49,316 nt of DNA from an uncultured Alphaproteobacteria bacterium (GCA_934273635.1 CAKQSV010000012.1:1-49316), one strand, 5' to 3'; counted from the stretch's first letter, positions 40,692 to 49,097 are shown. Program-made: numbers and translations. Notes: generated from the letters alone by a model not told the origin.

Positions 40692-41146
40692 AGGTATTTG
40701 AGGCGGTCGAGCGCGCCTTGCAAAATATAGGCCGCGGCTGAGGCATCGAGCTTTTGTTTGCGTTTGGCGCGAGACATATCAACCTCGCGGATTAAAAATT
40801 TTTCCATGGCGGAGGATGACAGTCGTTCATCCCAAAACATATAAGGCAGATGCAGTTCTTTATCCAGTTTTTCGGCAAAGGCGCGCACGGCGGCGGCGGT
40901 TTCGCCCTCGGTGCCGTCCATTTGTAGCGGGAGACCGTAGACAAGCGCTTTTATCTCTTTTTCGGTAATAATTTTCTTGATGGCGGCAAGGTCTTTGCTC
41001 CAACTTTCGCGAAAAATAATGGTGTATGACGTGGCAATGTTTTGCAACAGGTCAGAGACCGCCACGCCAAGGCGTTTGCTACCGTAATCAAAGCCTAAAA
41101 TCGCCGTATAGGGCTTGAGTTGTTGTTTGAATTGTTCAATATCCAT
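40688..41146 (-). CDS. ruvX: Putative pre-16S rRNA nuclease/Holliday junction resolvase RuvX
   Basis: The protein has 152 residues of RNase H-like fold: the first acidic residue in GFDYGSKRLGVAVSD, GLPLQMDGTEG, then DERLSSS and DASAAAYILQGALD with the later acidic residues. YqgF/RuvX family members trim the 5' end of pre-16S rRNA. GGAGACAAAA gives the start. It overlaps the 3' end of the convergent plus-strand gene by four bases. Confidence 0.93.
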   Translation of the reverse strand: MDIEQFKQQLKPYTAILGFDYGSKRLGVAVSDLLQNIATSYTIIFRESWSKDLAAIKKIITEKEIKALVYGLPLQMDGTEGETAAAVRAFAEKLDKELHLPYMFWDERLSSSAMEKFLIREVDMSRAKRKQKLDASAAAYILQGALDRLKYL

Positions 41147-41271
41147 TTTTGTCTCCGCTTGCTATGTTAGGGCAAAAATTTTTAGAGTCAATTTTTTATT
41201 TTACTAAGTGATTATTAATAAACTTTCGGTATTATATGTCTCAATTATCAGTTTTTTTATTTGAGGTTAAG

Positions 41272-42588
41272 ATGAAAAAATTAAAATATTGGTTGATTTT
41301 GGCTTTGTGCTGTTTGGTGACGCCGGCAAAAGCCGAATTGCAAATTGATGTGAACGGCGCTATGCGCGACCCGATGCCGATTGCGTTTCCGGAAATGAGC
41401 CATAACGGTTTTTGGATTGGGCAACAGGCCGCAAAAATCAGAGATGTGGTGATTGCCGACTTGGAACGTTCGGGTTTGTTTACGATTATTCCCGAAAACA
41501 GCTATATTCAAGAGCTGAAAGATATAAACGAGCAACCGACGTTTGTGGATTGGAAAGCCATTAATGCGCAGGCTTTGGTGCAGAGCGCTATCAGCGAGGT
41601 TGACGCCAATCATCTTAAGGTGGAGTTTAGACTTTGGGATGTGTTTGCCGAAAGCCAACTTAAGGGACAATCTTTTACAACGACCAAGGCAAACTGGCGG
41701 CGTATCGCTCATATTATCGCCGATGCGATTTATGAACGGTTGACCGGTGAAAAGGGCTATTTTGACACCCGTGTGGTCTATGTTTCTGAGACAGGACCGG
41801 TGACTAATCGTGTTAAACGTTTGGCCATTATGGATCAGGACGGTGAAAACCACAAGTTTTTGACTTCGGCTTCGTCAATGGCTTTGACGCCGCGTTTTTC
41901 GCCCAATATGCACAAAGTGGTTTATATGTCTTATGCGGGACAGACGCCGCGCGTTTATATTTTGGATGTGGAATCCGGTCGGCAAGAGCTATTGGGTAAC
42001 TTCCCCGGGATGACGTTTGCGCCGCGCTTTTCTCCGGATGGCAAAAAGGTGGTTTTGAGCTTTGAATCCGGTGGTAAGAGTAATATTTATGAAATGGATT
42101 TGGCAACCCGTCGTAAAAAACAGCTGACGTTCGGTAGCGCGATTGACACCTCGCCGAGCTATTCGCCGGACGGTTCGCAGATTGTGTTCAACTCTGACCG
42201 CGCGGGCAGTCAACAGTTGTATGTTATGAACGCCGCTGGTTCTGACATTAAGCGTATTACTTACAGCGGCGGGCGTTATGCAACACCGGTGTGGTCTCCG
42301 CGCGGCGACTATATCGCCTTTACCAAAATGGCCGGCGGACAGTTCTATATCGGCGTGATGTTTCCGGACGGAACGGGCGAACGTCTGCTTGCCAGCGGTT
42401 ATTTGGTTGAAGGTCCGACCTGGTCGCCGAACGGTCGCGTGCTGATGTACTTCCGTCAAGAAGCTGGTTCTTCTCGCAGCAATGCGCCGGTTAAACTCTA
42501 CTCGATTGACCTGACCGGTTATAACGAGCGGATGATTGTGACCCCGGGCGAGGGCTCTGACCCCGCATGGTCGCCGTTGCTGCCATAG
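41272..42588 (+). CDS. tolB: Tol-Pal system protein TolB
   Basis: The protein has 438 residues from the ATG at 41272, chosen because GAGGTTAAG precedes it and it starts the signal peptide MKKLKYWLILALCCLVTPAKA (1-21). An N-terminal TolB domain precedes a six-bladed beta-propeller with repeated FSPDGKKVVLSFESG-like blades. TolB works in the periplasm with Pal and TolA to constrict the outer membrane at division. pal and ybgF, which usually follow, are absent; a terminator closes the gene. Confidence 0.95.
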   Translation: MKKLKYWLILALCCLVTPAKAELQIDVNGAMRDPMPIAFPEMSHNGFWIGQQAAKIRDVVIADLERSGLFTIIPENSYIQELKDINEQPTFVDWKAINAQALVQSAISEVDANHLKVEFRLWDVFAESQLKGQSFTTTKANWRRIAHIIADAIYERLTGEKGYFDTRVVYVSETGPVTNRVKRLAIMDQDGENHKFLTSASSMALTPRFSPNMHKVVYMSYAGQTPRVYILDVESGRQELLGNFPGMTFAPRFSPDGKKVVLSFESGGKSNIYEMDLATRRKKQLTFGSAIDTSPSYSPDGSQIVFNSDRAGSQQLYVMNAAGSDIKRITYSGGRYATPVWSPRGDYIAFTKMAGGQFYIGVMFPDGTGERLLASGYLVEGPTWSPNGRVLMYFRQEAGSSRSNAPVKLYSIDLTGYNERMIVTPGEGSDPAWSPLLP

Positions 42589-42600
42589 TTTGGCTTAAGG

Positions 42601-42634
42601 CACAAAAAAACCGTCGCAAGACGGTTTTTTTGTG
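42601..42634 (+). terminator. Terminator of tolB
   Basis: CACAAAAAAACCGTC pairs with GACGGTTTTTTTGTG around GCAA. It is symmetric and may work in both directions. Confidence 0.85.
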
Positions 42635-42728
42635 CGCGGTTGCCGGCGGTTATTGATTTTTCAGCTCGGTGATATTCAATAATCTTGTGACGAGATTGTT
42701 GCAATAATGTTTTTGTTAAGATATTCTT

Positions 42729-42758
42729 TAGACAAATGACATATAGTGGTGCTATTAT
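42729..42758 (+). promoter_or_regulatory. Candidate promoter of hppA
   Basis: TAGACA (42729-42734), an 18-base spacer and TATTAT (42753-42758), 72 bases before the start. Confidence 0.4.
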
Positions 42759-42829
42759 AACGTTGGTGGAATCGCAAGAAACCGCCGGCGTTATTCTATT
42801 TTTGTTATAACTTTATAAAGGAAAAAAGT

Positions 42830-45250
42830 ATGTCAGCACTCAAAAAAATTGGTAAAGCGGCCGCTGCCGTTGCAGTCGTTCTGCTTGCCAGTCTGCAAGG
42901 TGCCGCAGCTTCTGAAATTGATTTGAACGTTCCGATGCTTGACGTTCCTTACACAATTTTCGGATATGCGACAAATGGCGCGCAAATTCTGACTTATGGT
43001 TTGGGCGTGTGTTTGCTGGGCTTGATTTTTGGTTTTTATGAATTTGTAAAAATCAAAAAGATGCCGGCTCACGAGTCTATGTTGAAAATTTCTAATTTGA
43101 TTTATGAAACCTGCAAAACCTATATGAAACAACAAGCCAAGTTGTTGTTGGTTTTGGAACTGTTCATTGCAGTTTGCATTTTCTATTACTTCTTTTATTT
43201 GAACAATACCCCGCTGCCGAAGGTTTTGACCGTTCTCGGTTGGTCGGTGTTGGGTATTCTCGGCTCGTTTATGGTGGCTTGGTTCGGTATGAGAATTAAT
43301 ACTTATGCCAACTCTCGTACGGCTTTCTTGTCTTTGAAGGCTAATCCGTACAATGTTCAGAGTCTGCCTTTGCGCTCGGGTATGTCTATCGGCGTGTTGC
43401 TGATTTGCGTTGAGCTGATTATGATGATTGCCATCTTGCTGTTCGTGGATAGAGCAAGTGCCGGCGCATGCTTTATCGGTTTTGCTATCGGTGAGTCTTT
43501 GGGCGCTTCAGCTTTGCGTATTTGCGGCGGTATCTTTACGAAAATCGCCGATATTGGCGCTGATTTGATGAAGATTATCTTTAGAATCGATGAAGATGAT
43601 GCCCGCAACCCAGGTGTGATTGCTGACTGTACCGGTGATAATGCCGGTGACTCAGTTGGCCCGACCGCCGATGGTTTTGAGACTTACGGCGTGACCGGTG
43701 TGGCTTTGATTTCGTTTATCGTTTTGGCGGCAGGTATGCAAGACGTTAATGGTCAGTTGACCTTGATGCCGAACGGTATTGATATTCAGGCTCGCCTGAT
43801 TGTGTGGATTTTCACCATGCGCGTTTTGATGATTTTGACATCGTTGTGCGCATACTTCTTTAATAATATGGGCTGCAAAGCCATTTTTGGCAAAGCCAAG
43901 GCTTTTAACTTTGAAACTCCGCTGACCTCTTTGGTTTGGGCGTCTTCAATTATCTCGATTTTGATGACGTTTGGTGTTTCTTATGTGATGATTGGCGAGA
44001 TGAGCCCTGATTTGTGGTGGAAATTGTCGGTTATTATCAGCTGTGGTACTTTTGCCGCCGCGATTATTCCGGAATTTACCAAAATCTTTACATCGTCAAA
44101 ATCGCAGCATGTTCAAGAGATTGTTAACGCCAGTCGCGAGGCCGGTGCCTCTTTGAACATTATCTCCGGTATCGTTGCCGGTAACTTCTCCGCTTTTTGG
44201 AAAGGTTTGGTAATGGTCGGTTTGATGGTTGTGGCTTTCTTCACCGCAAGAGAGGGCTTGGACGGCTTTATGATTTATCCGACAGTGTTCGCGTTTGGTC
44301 TGGTGGCATTCGGTATGCTCGGCATGGGTCCGGTTACAATTGCTGTTGACAGCTATGGTCCAGTGACAGATAACGCTCAGTCGGTGTTTGAATTGTCTCA
44401 GATTGAACAAATCAAAGGCATCAAAAAAGAGATTGAACAAGATTATGGCTTTAAGCCTGATTTTGAGACCGGCAAACAGTTGTTGGAAGAAAATGATTCG
44501 GCCGGTAACACCTTTAAGGCAACCGCAAAGCCGGTATTAATCGGTACGGCTGTTATCGGTGCGACCACGATGATTTTCTCTATCATCTTGTTGTTGCATT
44601 TGCAACTCAACCTGCTTGACCCGAATGTCTTGTTCGGTTTGATGTTGGGCGGCGCGATTATCTACTGGTTCTCGGGTGCTTCTATGCAGGCGGTTTCAAC
44701 CGGTGCGTATCGCGCGGTAAACTACATTAAACAGCATATTCATTTGGACGGTAAAACCGCCGCTTCAATTGAAGATTCTAAAAATGTGGTTCGTATTTGC
44801 ACGGTTTATGCGCAAAAAGGTATGCTCAATATCTTTATTGTTATTTTCTCGTTCACAATCGCCTTTGCTTGTTTTGACGCTAATTTGTTCGCAAGCTATC
44901 TGATTTCAATCGCCGTGTTTGGCTTGTATCAGGCTTTGTATATGGCTAATGCCGGCGGAGCTTGGGATAATGCCAAAAAGGTGGTTGAGGTTGATTTGCA
45001 CGAAAAAGGTTCTGACCTGCACGCCGCCGCTGTGGTGGGCGATACGGTCGGCGACCCGTACAAAGACACTTCTTCGGTGGCCTTAAACCCGATTATTAAG
45101 TTTACGACTTTGTTTGGTTTGTTGGCTGTTGAAATGGCCGAGTCTGCCTCAAAGTGCGTTTCTATGACGCTGGGGATTGTGTTCTTGGTTATCGGTTTGT
45201 ACTTTGTATGGCGTTCGTTCTACAAAATGAGAATCGAATCCGCAAAGTAA
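42830..45250 (+). CDS. hppA: Membrane proton-translocating pyrophosphatase, divergent type
   Basis: The protein has 806 residues, longer than the usual 660-770, with about 16 membrane spans. It begins with a cleavable-looking signal peptide (MSALKKIGKAAAAVAVVLLA, AAAS at 28). Catalytic acid clusters are DDARNPGVIADCTGDNAGD and DTVGDPYKDTSSVALN, plus DSYGPVTDNAQ. The first cluster continues SVGPTADGFE where the common form has AGMAADLFE. Lys563 in GNTFKATAK sits where K+-dependent enzymes have Ala, so a K+-independent pump is expected. PPi hydrolysis drives H+ (possibly Na+-modulated) export from the cytoplasm. Gene symbol by family. Confidence 0.93.
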   Translation: MSALKKIGKAAAAVAVVLLASLQGAAASEIDLNVPMLDVPYTIFGYATNGAQILTYGLGVCLLGLIFGFYEFVKIKKMPAHESMLKISNLIYETCKTYMKQQAKLLLVLELFIAVCIFYYFFYLNNTPLPKVLTVLGWSVLGILGSFMVAWFGMRINTYANSRTAFLSLKANPYNVQSLPLRSGMSIGVLLICVELIMMIAILLFVDRASAGACFIGFAIGESLGASALRICGGIFTKIADIGADLMKIIFRIDEDDARNPGVIADCTGDNAGDSVGPTADGFETYGVTGVALISFIVLAAGMQDVNGQLTLMPNGIDIQARLIVWIFTMRVLMILTSLCAYFFNNMGCKAIFGKAKAFNFETPLTSLVWASSIISILMTFGVSYVMIGEMSPDLWWKLSVIISCGTFAAAIIPEFTKIFTSSKSQHVQEIVNASREAGASLNIISGIVAGNFSAFWKGLVMVGLMVVAFFTAREGLDGFMIYPTVFAFGLVAFGMLGMGPVTIAVDSYGPVTDNAQSVFELSQIEQIKGIKKEIEQDYGFKPDFETGKQLLEENDSAGNTFKATAKPVLIGTAVIGATTMIFSIILLLHLQLNLLDPNVLFGLMLGGAIIYWFSGASMQAVSTGAYRAVNYIKQHIHLDGKTAASIEDSKNVVRICTVYAQKGMLNIFIVIFSFTIAFACFDANLFASYLISIAVFGLYQALYMANAGGAWDNAKKVVEVDLHEKGSDLHAAAVVGDTVGDPYKDTSSVALNPIIKFTTLFGLLAVEMAESASKCVSMTLGIVFLVIGLYFVWRSFYKMRIESAK

Positions 45251-45324
45251 TTGCCGGATAATCTCCTGAAAAATGGTCAAGGCTGAGGTCTTGACCATTT
45301 TTTGTGGTGGAGATACGAAAATTG
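45251..45324 (+). terminator. Terminator of hppA
   Basis: At 45271-45304, AATGGTCAAG pairs with CTTGACCATT around GCTGAGGT, followed by TTTTG. Confidence 0.85.
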
Positions 45325-45353
45325 TTGACAAAAAAATCAAATTGATTTATACG
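45325..45353 (+). promoter_or_regulatory. Promoter in the hppA-pfkA gap
   Basis: TTGACA (45325-45330), a 17-base spacer and TATACG (45348-45353). No coding gene follows on this strand, so it predicts an untranslated RNA. Confidence 0.5.
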
Positions 45354-45359
45354 AGTGTC

Positions 45360-45616
45360 GTTTTTGAATTTTTATGATTTATTTTGTATTGAAATACTCC
45401 GCATTTGATGCCGAGTTGATTTTATCAAATCTGTTTTATCCGATATTTAGTGTCCGATACGGTTTGATGTTTGTCCGGTTTTTTTGCCCGACAAGATTTT
45501 TTTATGACAGCATTCTTAGCTTCTTTATATATCAGGACTAGACTGACTGTGAAGTTGGAATAGTTCGCCAAAAGCAATCTGCTCTGTAACTGCCGGTTGC
45601 TTTTTTGTTTTTTAAA
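45360..45616 (+). ncRNA. Candidate small RNA between hppA and pfkA
   Basis: Transcript predicted from the promoter at 45325 to a terminator: AAAGCAA (about 45577) pairs with TTGCTTT followed by TTTGTTTTTT (ending near 45616). There is no supported ORF and no known RNA family. Its 3' end would also be antisense to read-through from pfkA. Confidence 0.3.
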
Positions 45617-45622
45617 GCACAA

Positions 45623-45652
45623 AAAAAGAACCGCTGCAGGAGCGGTTCTTAA
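45623..45652 (-). terminator. Terminator of pfkA
   Basis: AAGAACCGCT pairs with AGCGGTTCTT around GCAGG; on the minus strand it is followed by TTTTTTTGTG. Confidence 0.85.
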
Positions 45653-45674
45653 AAGTATAAGTGCCTGAGGGCGA

Positions 45675-46754
45675 CTACTTAACCTCGCCGACATACATGC
45701 CGGTGGCAACAGCGGCACTGACATAGTCGCCGTGCGGGTTGAGCAGGGTTGTACCTTCCTTAACAACTTCTTCCAAAGATACGGACTTAACGCCGCCGTC
45801 TTTCCAAACAACCATTTTGTTGTGGTCGCCGTTGGACAACAGTTCAACCGCTTTGGCACCGAACATAACGGCTAATTCGCGGTCAAATGCGGTCGGGGTG
45901 CCGGAACGTTGAACGTGTCCGAGAGTGGTGACGCGGGTTTGAAAATCGGTGTAACGGCTGTTGATTTCAGCACTCAGATATTGACCAATGCCGCCGTATA
46001 CTTTCTCGCCGACCAGATTTTTTGCGGCAGACAAGTGCTCGCCGGTTTCGGTTTTAATGCCTTCGGAAACGACAATGATGGCATGGGTGCGACCACTGGC
46101 TTTAACGGCTTTCAACTTGTCGATAATGTGGTCAATTGTGTACGGAATTTCAGGCACAAGGCAAACATCAGCTTGTCCGGCTAAAGCGGCGTGCATGGCC
46201 AAATGTCCGGCGTCACGTCCCATAACCTCTAAAATGAGGGCGCGGTGGTGTGAACGAGCGGTCAGCTCCAGACTGTCAATCGCGGTGGTGCATACGGAAA
46301 CCGCAGTTGAAAAACCAACTGAAAATTCGGTAATCGGGGTGTCGTTATCAATGGTTTTGGGAATACCGACCATTTTAATGTCGGTGCCGCGGCAGAAGTT
46401 GCTGACAATGTTCATACTGCCGTCGCCGCCAATCACTACCAATGCGTCAAGACCAAGTTTTTTAACGCCGTTCTCAAATTTTTTAGATGTTTCTTCCAAA
46501 GATTCCATCTTGATACCTTTGTTCAAAGAGCCAAGGTATGAACCACTGAGGCGCGGCCATGGGGAATCAGAAAAATTCTGAACGGTCAATTCTTCATAAG
46601 ACAACTCACCGGTCAAGCCGTCGGTACCGTTATGAATACCGTAAACCGTCCAACCCTTGAGACTCGCAGCGTTGACAACCGCGCGAATAATAGCATTAAG
46701 TCCGGCGCAGTCACCGCCACTGGTTAAAACGCCAATTTTTTTGTTCTTTGTCAT
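45675..46754 (-). CDS. pfkA: 6-phosphofructokinase
   Basis: The protein has 359 residues. It begins KIGVLTSGGDCAGLNAIIRA and has GGDGS (109-113), PKTIDND (132-138) and MGRDAGHLA. Gly112 (E. coli Gly104 position) is typical of ATP users, while Lys133 (position 124) is typical of PPi users and group III enzymes; the combination usually goes with ATP use. It makes fructose-1,6-bisphosphate. AGGAG precedes the ATG. It ends facing the H+-pyrophosphatase gene. Confidence 0.95.
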   Translation of the reverse strand: MTKNKKIGVLTSGGDCAGLNAIIRAVVNAASLKGWTVYGIHNGTDGLTGELSYEELTVQNFSDSPWPRLSGSYLGSLNKGIKMESLEETSKKFENGVKKLGLDALVVIGGDGSMNIVSNFCRGTDIKMVGIPKTIDNDTPITEFSVGFSTAVSVCTTAIDSLELTARSHHRALILEVMGRDAGHLAMHAALAGQADVCLVPEIPYTIDHIIDKLKAVKASGRTHAIIVVSEGIKTETGEHLSAAKNLVGEKVYGGIGQYLSAEINSRYTDFQTRVTTLGHVQRSGTPTAFDRELAVMFGAKAVELLSNGDHNKMVVWKDGGVKSVSLEEVVKEGTTLLNPHGDYVSAAVATGMYVGEVK

Positions 46755-46784
46755 AAAAAACTCCTAGTCTTTCTTTAAATTCTG

Positions 46785-46813
46785 TTGAACTTCTAGCAAA
46801 TTTGGTGTATAAT
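46785..46813 (+). promoter_or_regulatory. Promoter of the DUF465-like gene
   Basis: TTGAAC (46785-46790), a 17-base spacer and TATAAT (46808-46813). The -10 is perfect; it lies 67 bases before the ATG, in the divergent gap with pfkA. Confidence 0.65.
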
Positions 46814-46879
46814 GTCTACAATTTTATGGGTAGTTTTCCAATTTATTTTGCATAGCTTTTATGAAAGAGGTCTAAACAG

Positions 46880-47092
46880 ATGGTAAATAATGATACTTTG
46901 AGCAAACTTCAACATCAGTTGTGTGAATTGAAACTCGAAGAGCGTCGTGTCTCCTGCGATATTAAACACTTGGTCGCGGGCAATCAGACTATTGATTTTT
47001 ATAAGGCTCAACAACTTAATGCTATGCGTACGGGTGTTAAAAAGCAAATTAAAAAGGTTGAAGCCCGTATTATGCCTAATATTATCGCTTAG
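46880..47092 (+). CDS. DUF465 (YdcH)-like small coiled-coil protein
   Basis: The protein has 70 residues. Its helical pattern LSKLQHQLCELKLEE, followed by KAQQLNAMRTGVKKQI and ending EARIMPNIIA, fits the DUF465 family (LKKxKLxLKDxI, then TPDIIA-like end) that is common in alphaproteobacteria. Function in the family is unknown. GAGGTCTAAACAG precedes the ATG. It is upstream of rpsU. Confidence 0.7.
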   Translation: MVNNDTLSKLQHQLCELKLEERRVSCDIKHLVAGNQTIDFYKAQQLNAMRTGVKKQIKKVEARIMPNIIA

Positions 47093-47134
47093 AGTTTTTC
47101 AGCACAGTGTTTTTTTAGCTTTGGTGAGGTGTTT

Positions 47135-47162
47135 TTGCTTGCCAAAAAAGAATCGCTGTGTT
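47135..47162 (+). promoter_or_regulatory. Promoter of rpsU
   Basis: TTGCTT (47135-47140), a 16-base spacer and TGTGTT (47157-47162). The -35 is the same TTGCTTGC as before rpsJ and rplQ; the -10 is weak. Confidence 0.5.
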
Positions 47163-47213
47163 AGAGTAATTCCTGTTATTAACACTTTAGATATTGAAAA
47201 GGTGGTGATTTAA

Positions 47214-47420
47214 GTGGTTCAGGTTACTGTAATTGGTAATGATGTTGGACAATCTCTGAAAGTCTTGAAAAAGAAAATGCAGCGTGAAGGTGTCTTCCGT
47301 GAGATGAAACTGAGACGTTGTCATGAGAAAAATTCAGAGAAAAAGGCTCGCCGTCAAGCTGAGGCTGTAAGACGCGCCCGTAAACAACTGCGGAAACGCT
47401 TAGATACTGAAGGATTCTAG
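47214..47420 (+). CDS. rpsU: 30S ribosomal protein S21 (GTG start)
   Basis: The protein has 68 residues with the basic S21 pattern LKVLKKKMQREGVFREMKLRR and KKARRQAEAVRRARKQLRKR. It starts with GTG at 47214, with AAGGTGGTGATTTAA upstream. S21 is a late-joining 30S protein at the mRNA exit. It is followed by a terminator. Confidence 0.94.
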   Translation: MVQVTVIGNDVGQSLKVLKKKMQREGVFREMKLRRCHEKNSEKKARRQAEAVRRARKQLRKRLDTEGF

Positions 47421-47438
47421 TTTTATAGAATACGAAAT

Positions 47439-47467
47439 AAAAGGTGCCAATCGGCACCTTTTATTTT
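47439..47467. terminator. Bidirectional terminator between rpsU and the Cys-rich gene
   Basis: AAAAGGTGCC pairs with GGCACCTTTT around AATC, with T and A runs on either side. It serves two convergent genes. Confidence 0.85.
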
Positions 47468-47474
47468 TGCGTTA

Positions 47475-47951
47475 TTACTGATATTTGTTGAGCAAAGAAT
47501 TGGCAACCGGCGGTTGGGGTTTTTGCGCCGTATTGTCAGCGGTCGAGGCAGAAGTTTTGTTCTGCTCGGTTGTCTCTTTCTTTTTGCAGGCGTGGAAACC
47601 CAGACAGGTTTCAATGCTCGGAACTAAGCCCATCTCGTAGCAGTTGCTCTCGGTATAACGGTAGCCTTGCGGGCAGCAATCTCTGAAATAGTTGTTATTT
47701 TGCGGGCAGGCAAAAACAGGAACGTAGCCGGCAGGACACTTTTGCAGGGTAAAACCACTGTTTTGGCACTGCAAACTGGTGCTGGTGTTTTGCAGGTTGA
47801 CAACAGGCGCCGTTCCGGTTGCGCCGGAGGCAAAATCCGCGCTTGAGGATGAGTTTTTGACCTTATAATTTTCCGCCCCCAGAGCACGCACACCGGCTTG
47901 GCTCTCAAAACAGAAAAGAACACCTAAAATTGCGAGAGATAATGTTTTCAT
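47475..47951 (-). CDS. Small Cys-rich exported protein with CPxGY modules
   Basis: The protein has 158 residues. Residues 1-19 are a signal peptide ending SQA. The Ser/Thr-rich stretch is followed by a disulfide-rich core with CPAGYVPVFACPQNN and CCPQGYRYT. The C-terminal tail is Lys/Thr/Gln-rich. The C-x-x-G-Y words recur in the larger exported proteins of the window. The function is unknown. It is likely secreted or surface bound. Confidence 0.7.
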   Translation of the reverse strand: MKTLSLAILGVLFCFESQAGVRALGAENYKVKNSSSSADFASGATGTAPVVNLQNTSTSLQCQNSGFTLQKCPAGYVPVFACPQNNNYFRDCCPQGYRYTESNCYEMGLVPSIETCLGFHACKKKETTEQNKTSASTADNTAQKPQPPVANSLLNKYQ

Positions 47952-47954
47952 AGT

Positions 47955-48128
47955 TTATTTAATTTGTAAGTTTTTGCACAAAATTTGGGTTTTTCGTAAA
48001 TTGTCCTCTTTTTTTAAGGCCTCAATTTTCAAAATATTTTTCCAGATATGCTCTTGATTTGGACGAACTATGGCGTCCAAGTGTTTATGCTCCAGCATAA
48101 CCTTATCTAAAGATAATTCATTATCCAT
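47955..48128 (-). CDS. Small DUF465-like protein
   Basis: The protein has 57 residues from the ATG at 48128 (CAGGAGACGCTC upstream). A longer frame adds 12 residues without a ribosome-binding site. MLEHKHLDAIVRPNQEHIWK and IEALKKEDNLRKTQI resemble the EHxxLD and LKKxKLxLK words of DUF465. It ends three bases upstream of the next minus-strand gene. Confidence 0.5.
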   Translation of the reverse strand: MDNELSLDKVMLEHKHLDAIVRPNQEHIWKNILKIEALKKEDNLRKTQILCKNLQIK

Positions 48129-48217
48129 GAGCGTCTCCTGTGATGTCGGGTTAAGTAATGGCATAATTATACGCGGTTATCCATTGATTGTCAAATGGAA
48201 TCACTGCAATTTACAGC

Positions 48218-48424
48218 TCAATTTTGGTTGATTTTTGCTATCAGACGATAGTTGTTTTCAATCTCAGAGCGCAAAGCGATAATCTGTTGCGAAAGTAGGC
48301 GAATCTGCTCCTCCGTATTTAATATATCCTGTTGACACTCAAAGATAATTTGTTCTTTTTGCGACTGCTTTTGCTCAAAAATTTTTTGCTTGTGGCGGTT
48401 AAAGTCAAAGATGATAGCGGTCAT
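48218..48424 (-). CDS. Small coiled-coil protein, unknown
   Basis: The protein has 68 residues from the ATG at 48424 (AAAGGAGACATCACC upstream). Gln/Glu/Ile heptad pattern (ILNTEEQIRLLSQQIIALRSEI) predicts one long coiled coil. A longer frame in front is untranslated. It is not a recognised family. Confidence 0.5.
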   Translation of the reverse strand: MTAIIFDFNRHKQKIFEQKQSQKEQIIFECQQDILNTEEQIRLLSQQIIALRSEIENNYRLIAKINQN

Positions 48425-48504
48425 GGTGATGTCTCCTTTAATTGGTTGCAAAAAATATAATTGCGATGGTCTATTTTCCAATCCGAATAAGATGAATTTT
48501 TTTA

Positions 48505-48533
48505 TTGCATTTAGAAAAAAATTGTTATATTAA
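48505..48533 (+). promoter_or_regulatory. Promoter of tRNA-Leu
   Basis: TTGCAT (48505-48510), a 17-base spacer and TATTAA (48528-48533), ten bases before the tRNA 5' end. Confidence 0.55.
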
Positions 48534-48542
48534 GTAACTGTT

Positions 48543-48628
48543 GCCCTGATGGCGGAATTGGTAGACGCGCATGCTTCAGGTGCATGTGACCCCAGGTCGT
48601 GGAAGTTCGAGTCTTCTTCAGGGCACCA
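48543..48628 (+). tRNA. tRNA-Leu (anticodon CAG)
   Basis: The acceptor GCCCTGA pairs with TCAGGGC, followed by A and an encoded CCA. A D-arm with GGTAGACGC, anticodon stem CATGC/GCATG with loop TTCAGGT, a long variable arm and T-arm GTTCGAGTC complete 86 nt. It reads CUG. Confidence 0.94.
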
Positions 48629-48632
48629 AAAA

Positions 48633-48657
48633 AATCTCTCTTCGGAGAGATTTTTTT
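48633..48657 (+). terminator. Terminator of tRNA-Leu
   Basis: AATCTCTC pairs with GAGAGATT around TTCG, followed by a run of T. Confidence 0.85.
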
Positions 48658-49023
48658 ATGCTCTGAACTCGGTGCTCGGCACTTTTAGCGGTTCATCGTC
48701 AAAGTTGGGGCAAAAGCAAAATATATGAAAAATATTCATCAGTTCTTCGTTTTTTTATGCTCAACTAAGTTACACACAAATCAATTAGTGCATAACAGAA
48801 TTGACACTAAATTATTTGCGTATAAAAAAATCAAAAAAATTTTACACAAAACCTATTTGAAAATACATCTCTATTAAAAGTTGAGAAAATTGCAATCTAA
48901 TATTTATATGTTTCAAACTCCGCAAAAGGCAATCTATTTCCGTCCGTTTATATCAGGTGGGGGAGTTGAAGCGTCAAAGAGGGAAGAGATTATAGACAGA
49001 AAAAAATAAGCATATAAAATATA
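48658..49023 (+). other. AT-rich spacer without recognised gene
   Basis: Very AT-rich DNA between the tRNA terminator and the last gene's promoter. It holds a TTGACA at 48802 with a -10 spaced too closely. No ORF or strong hairpin is supported. Confidence 0.4.
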
Positions 49024-49052
49024 TTGAGAAAATAAAATTTCTATGTTATAGT
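49024..49052 (+). promoter_or_regulatory. Promoter of the final exported-protein gene
   Basis: TTGAGA (49024-49029), a 17-base spacer and TATAGT (49047-49052), 46 bases before the ATG. Confidence 0.5.
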
Positions 49053-49097
49053 GTAACTGGGTTTTGATATAGATTATTTTATATTACGAGGTTTAAT

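Noticed and set aside
45675..46754. PPi-dependent phosphofructokinase
   Set aside because: Gly112 in GGDGS marks ATP use; PPi enzymes have Asp here. Lys133 alone is also found in ATP-using group III enzymes.
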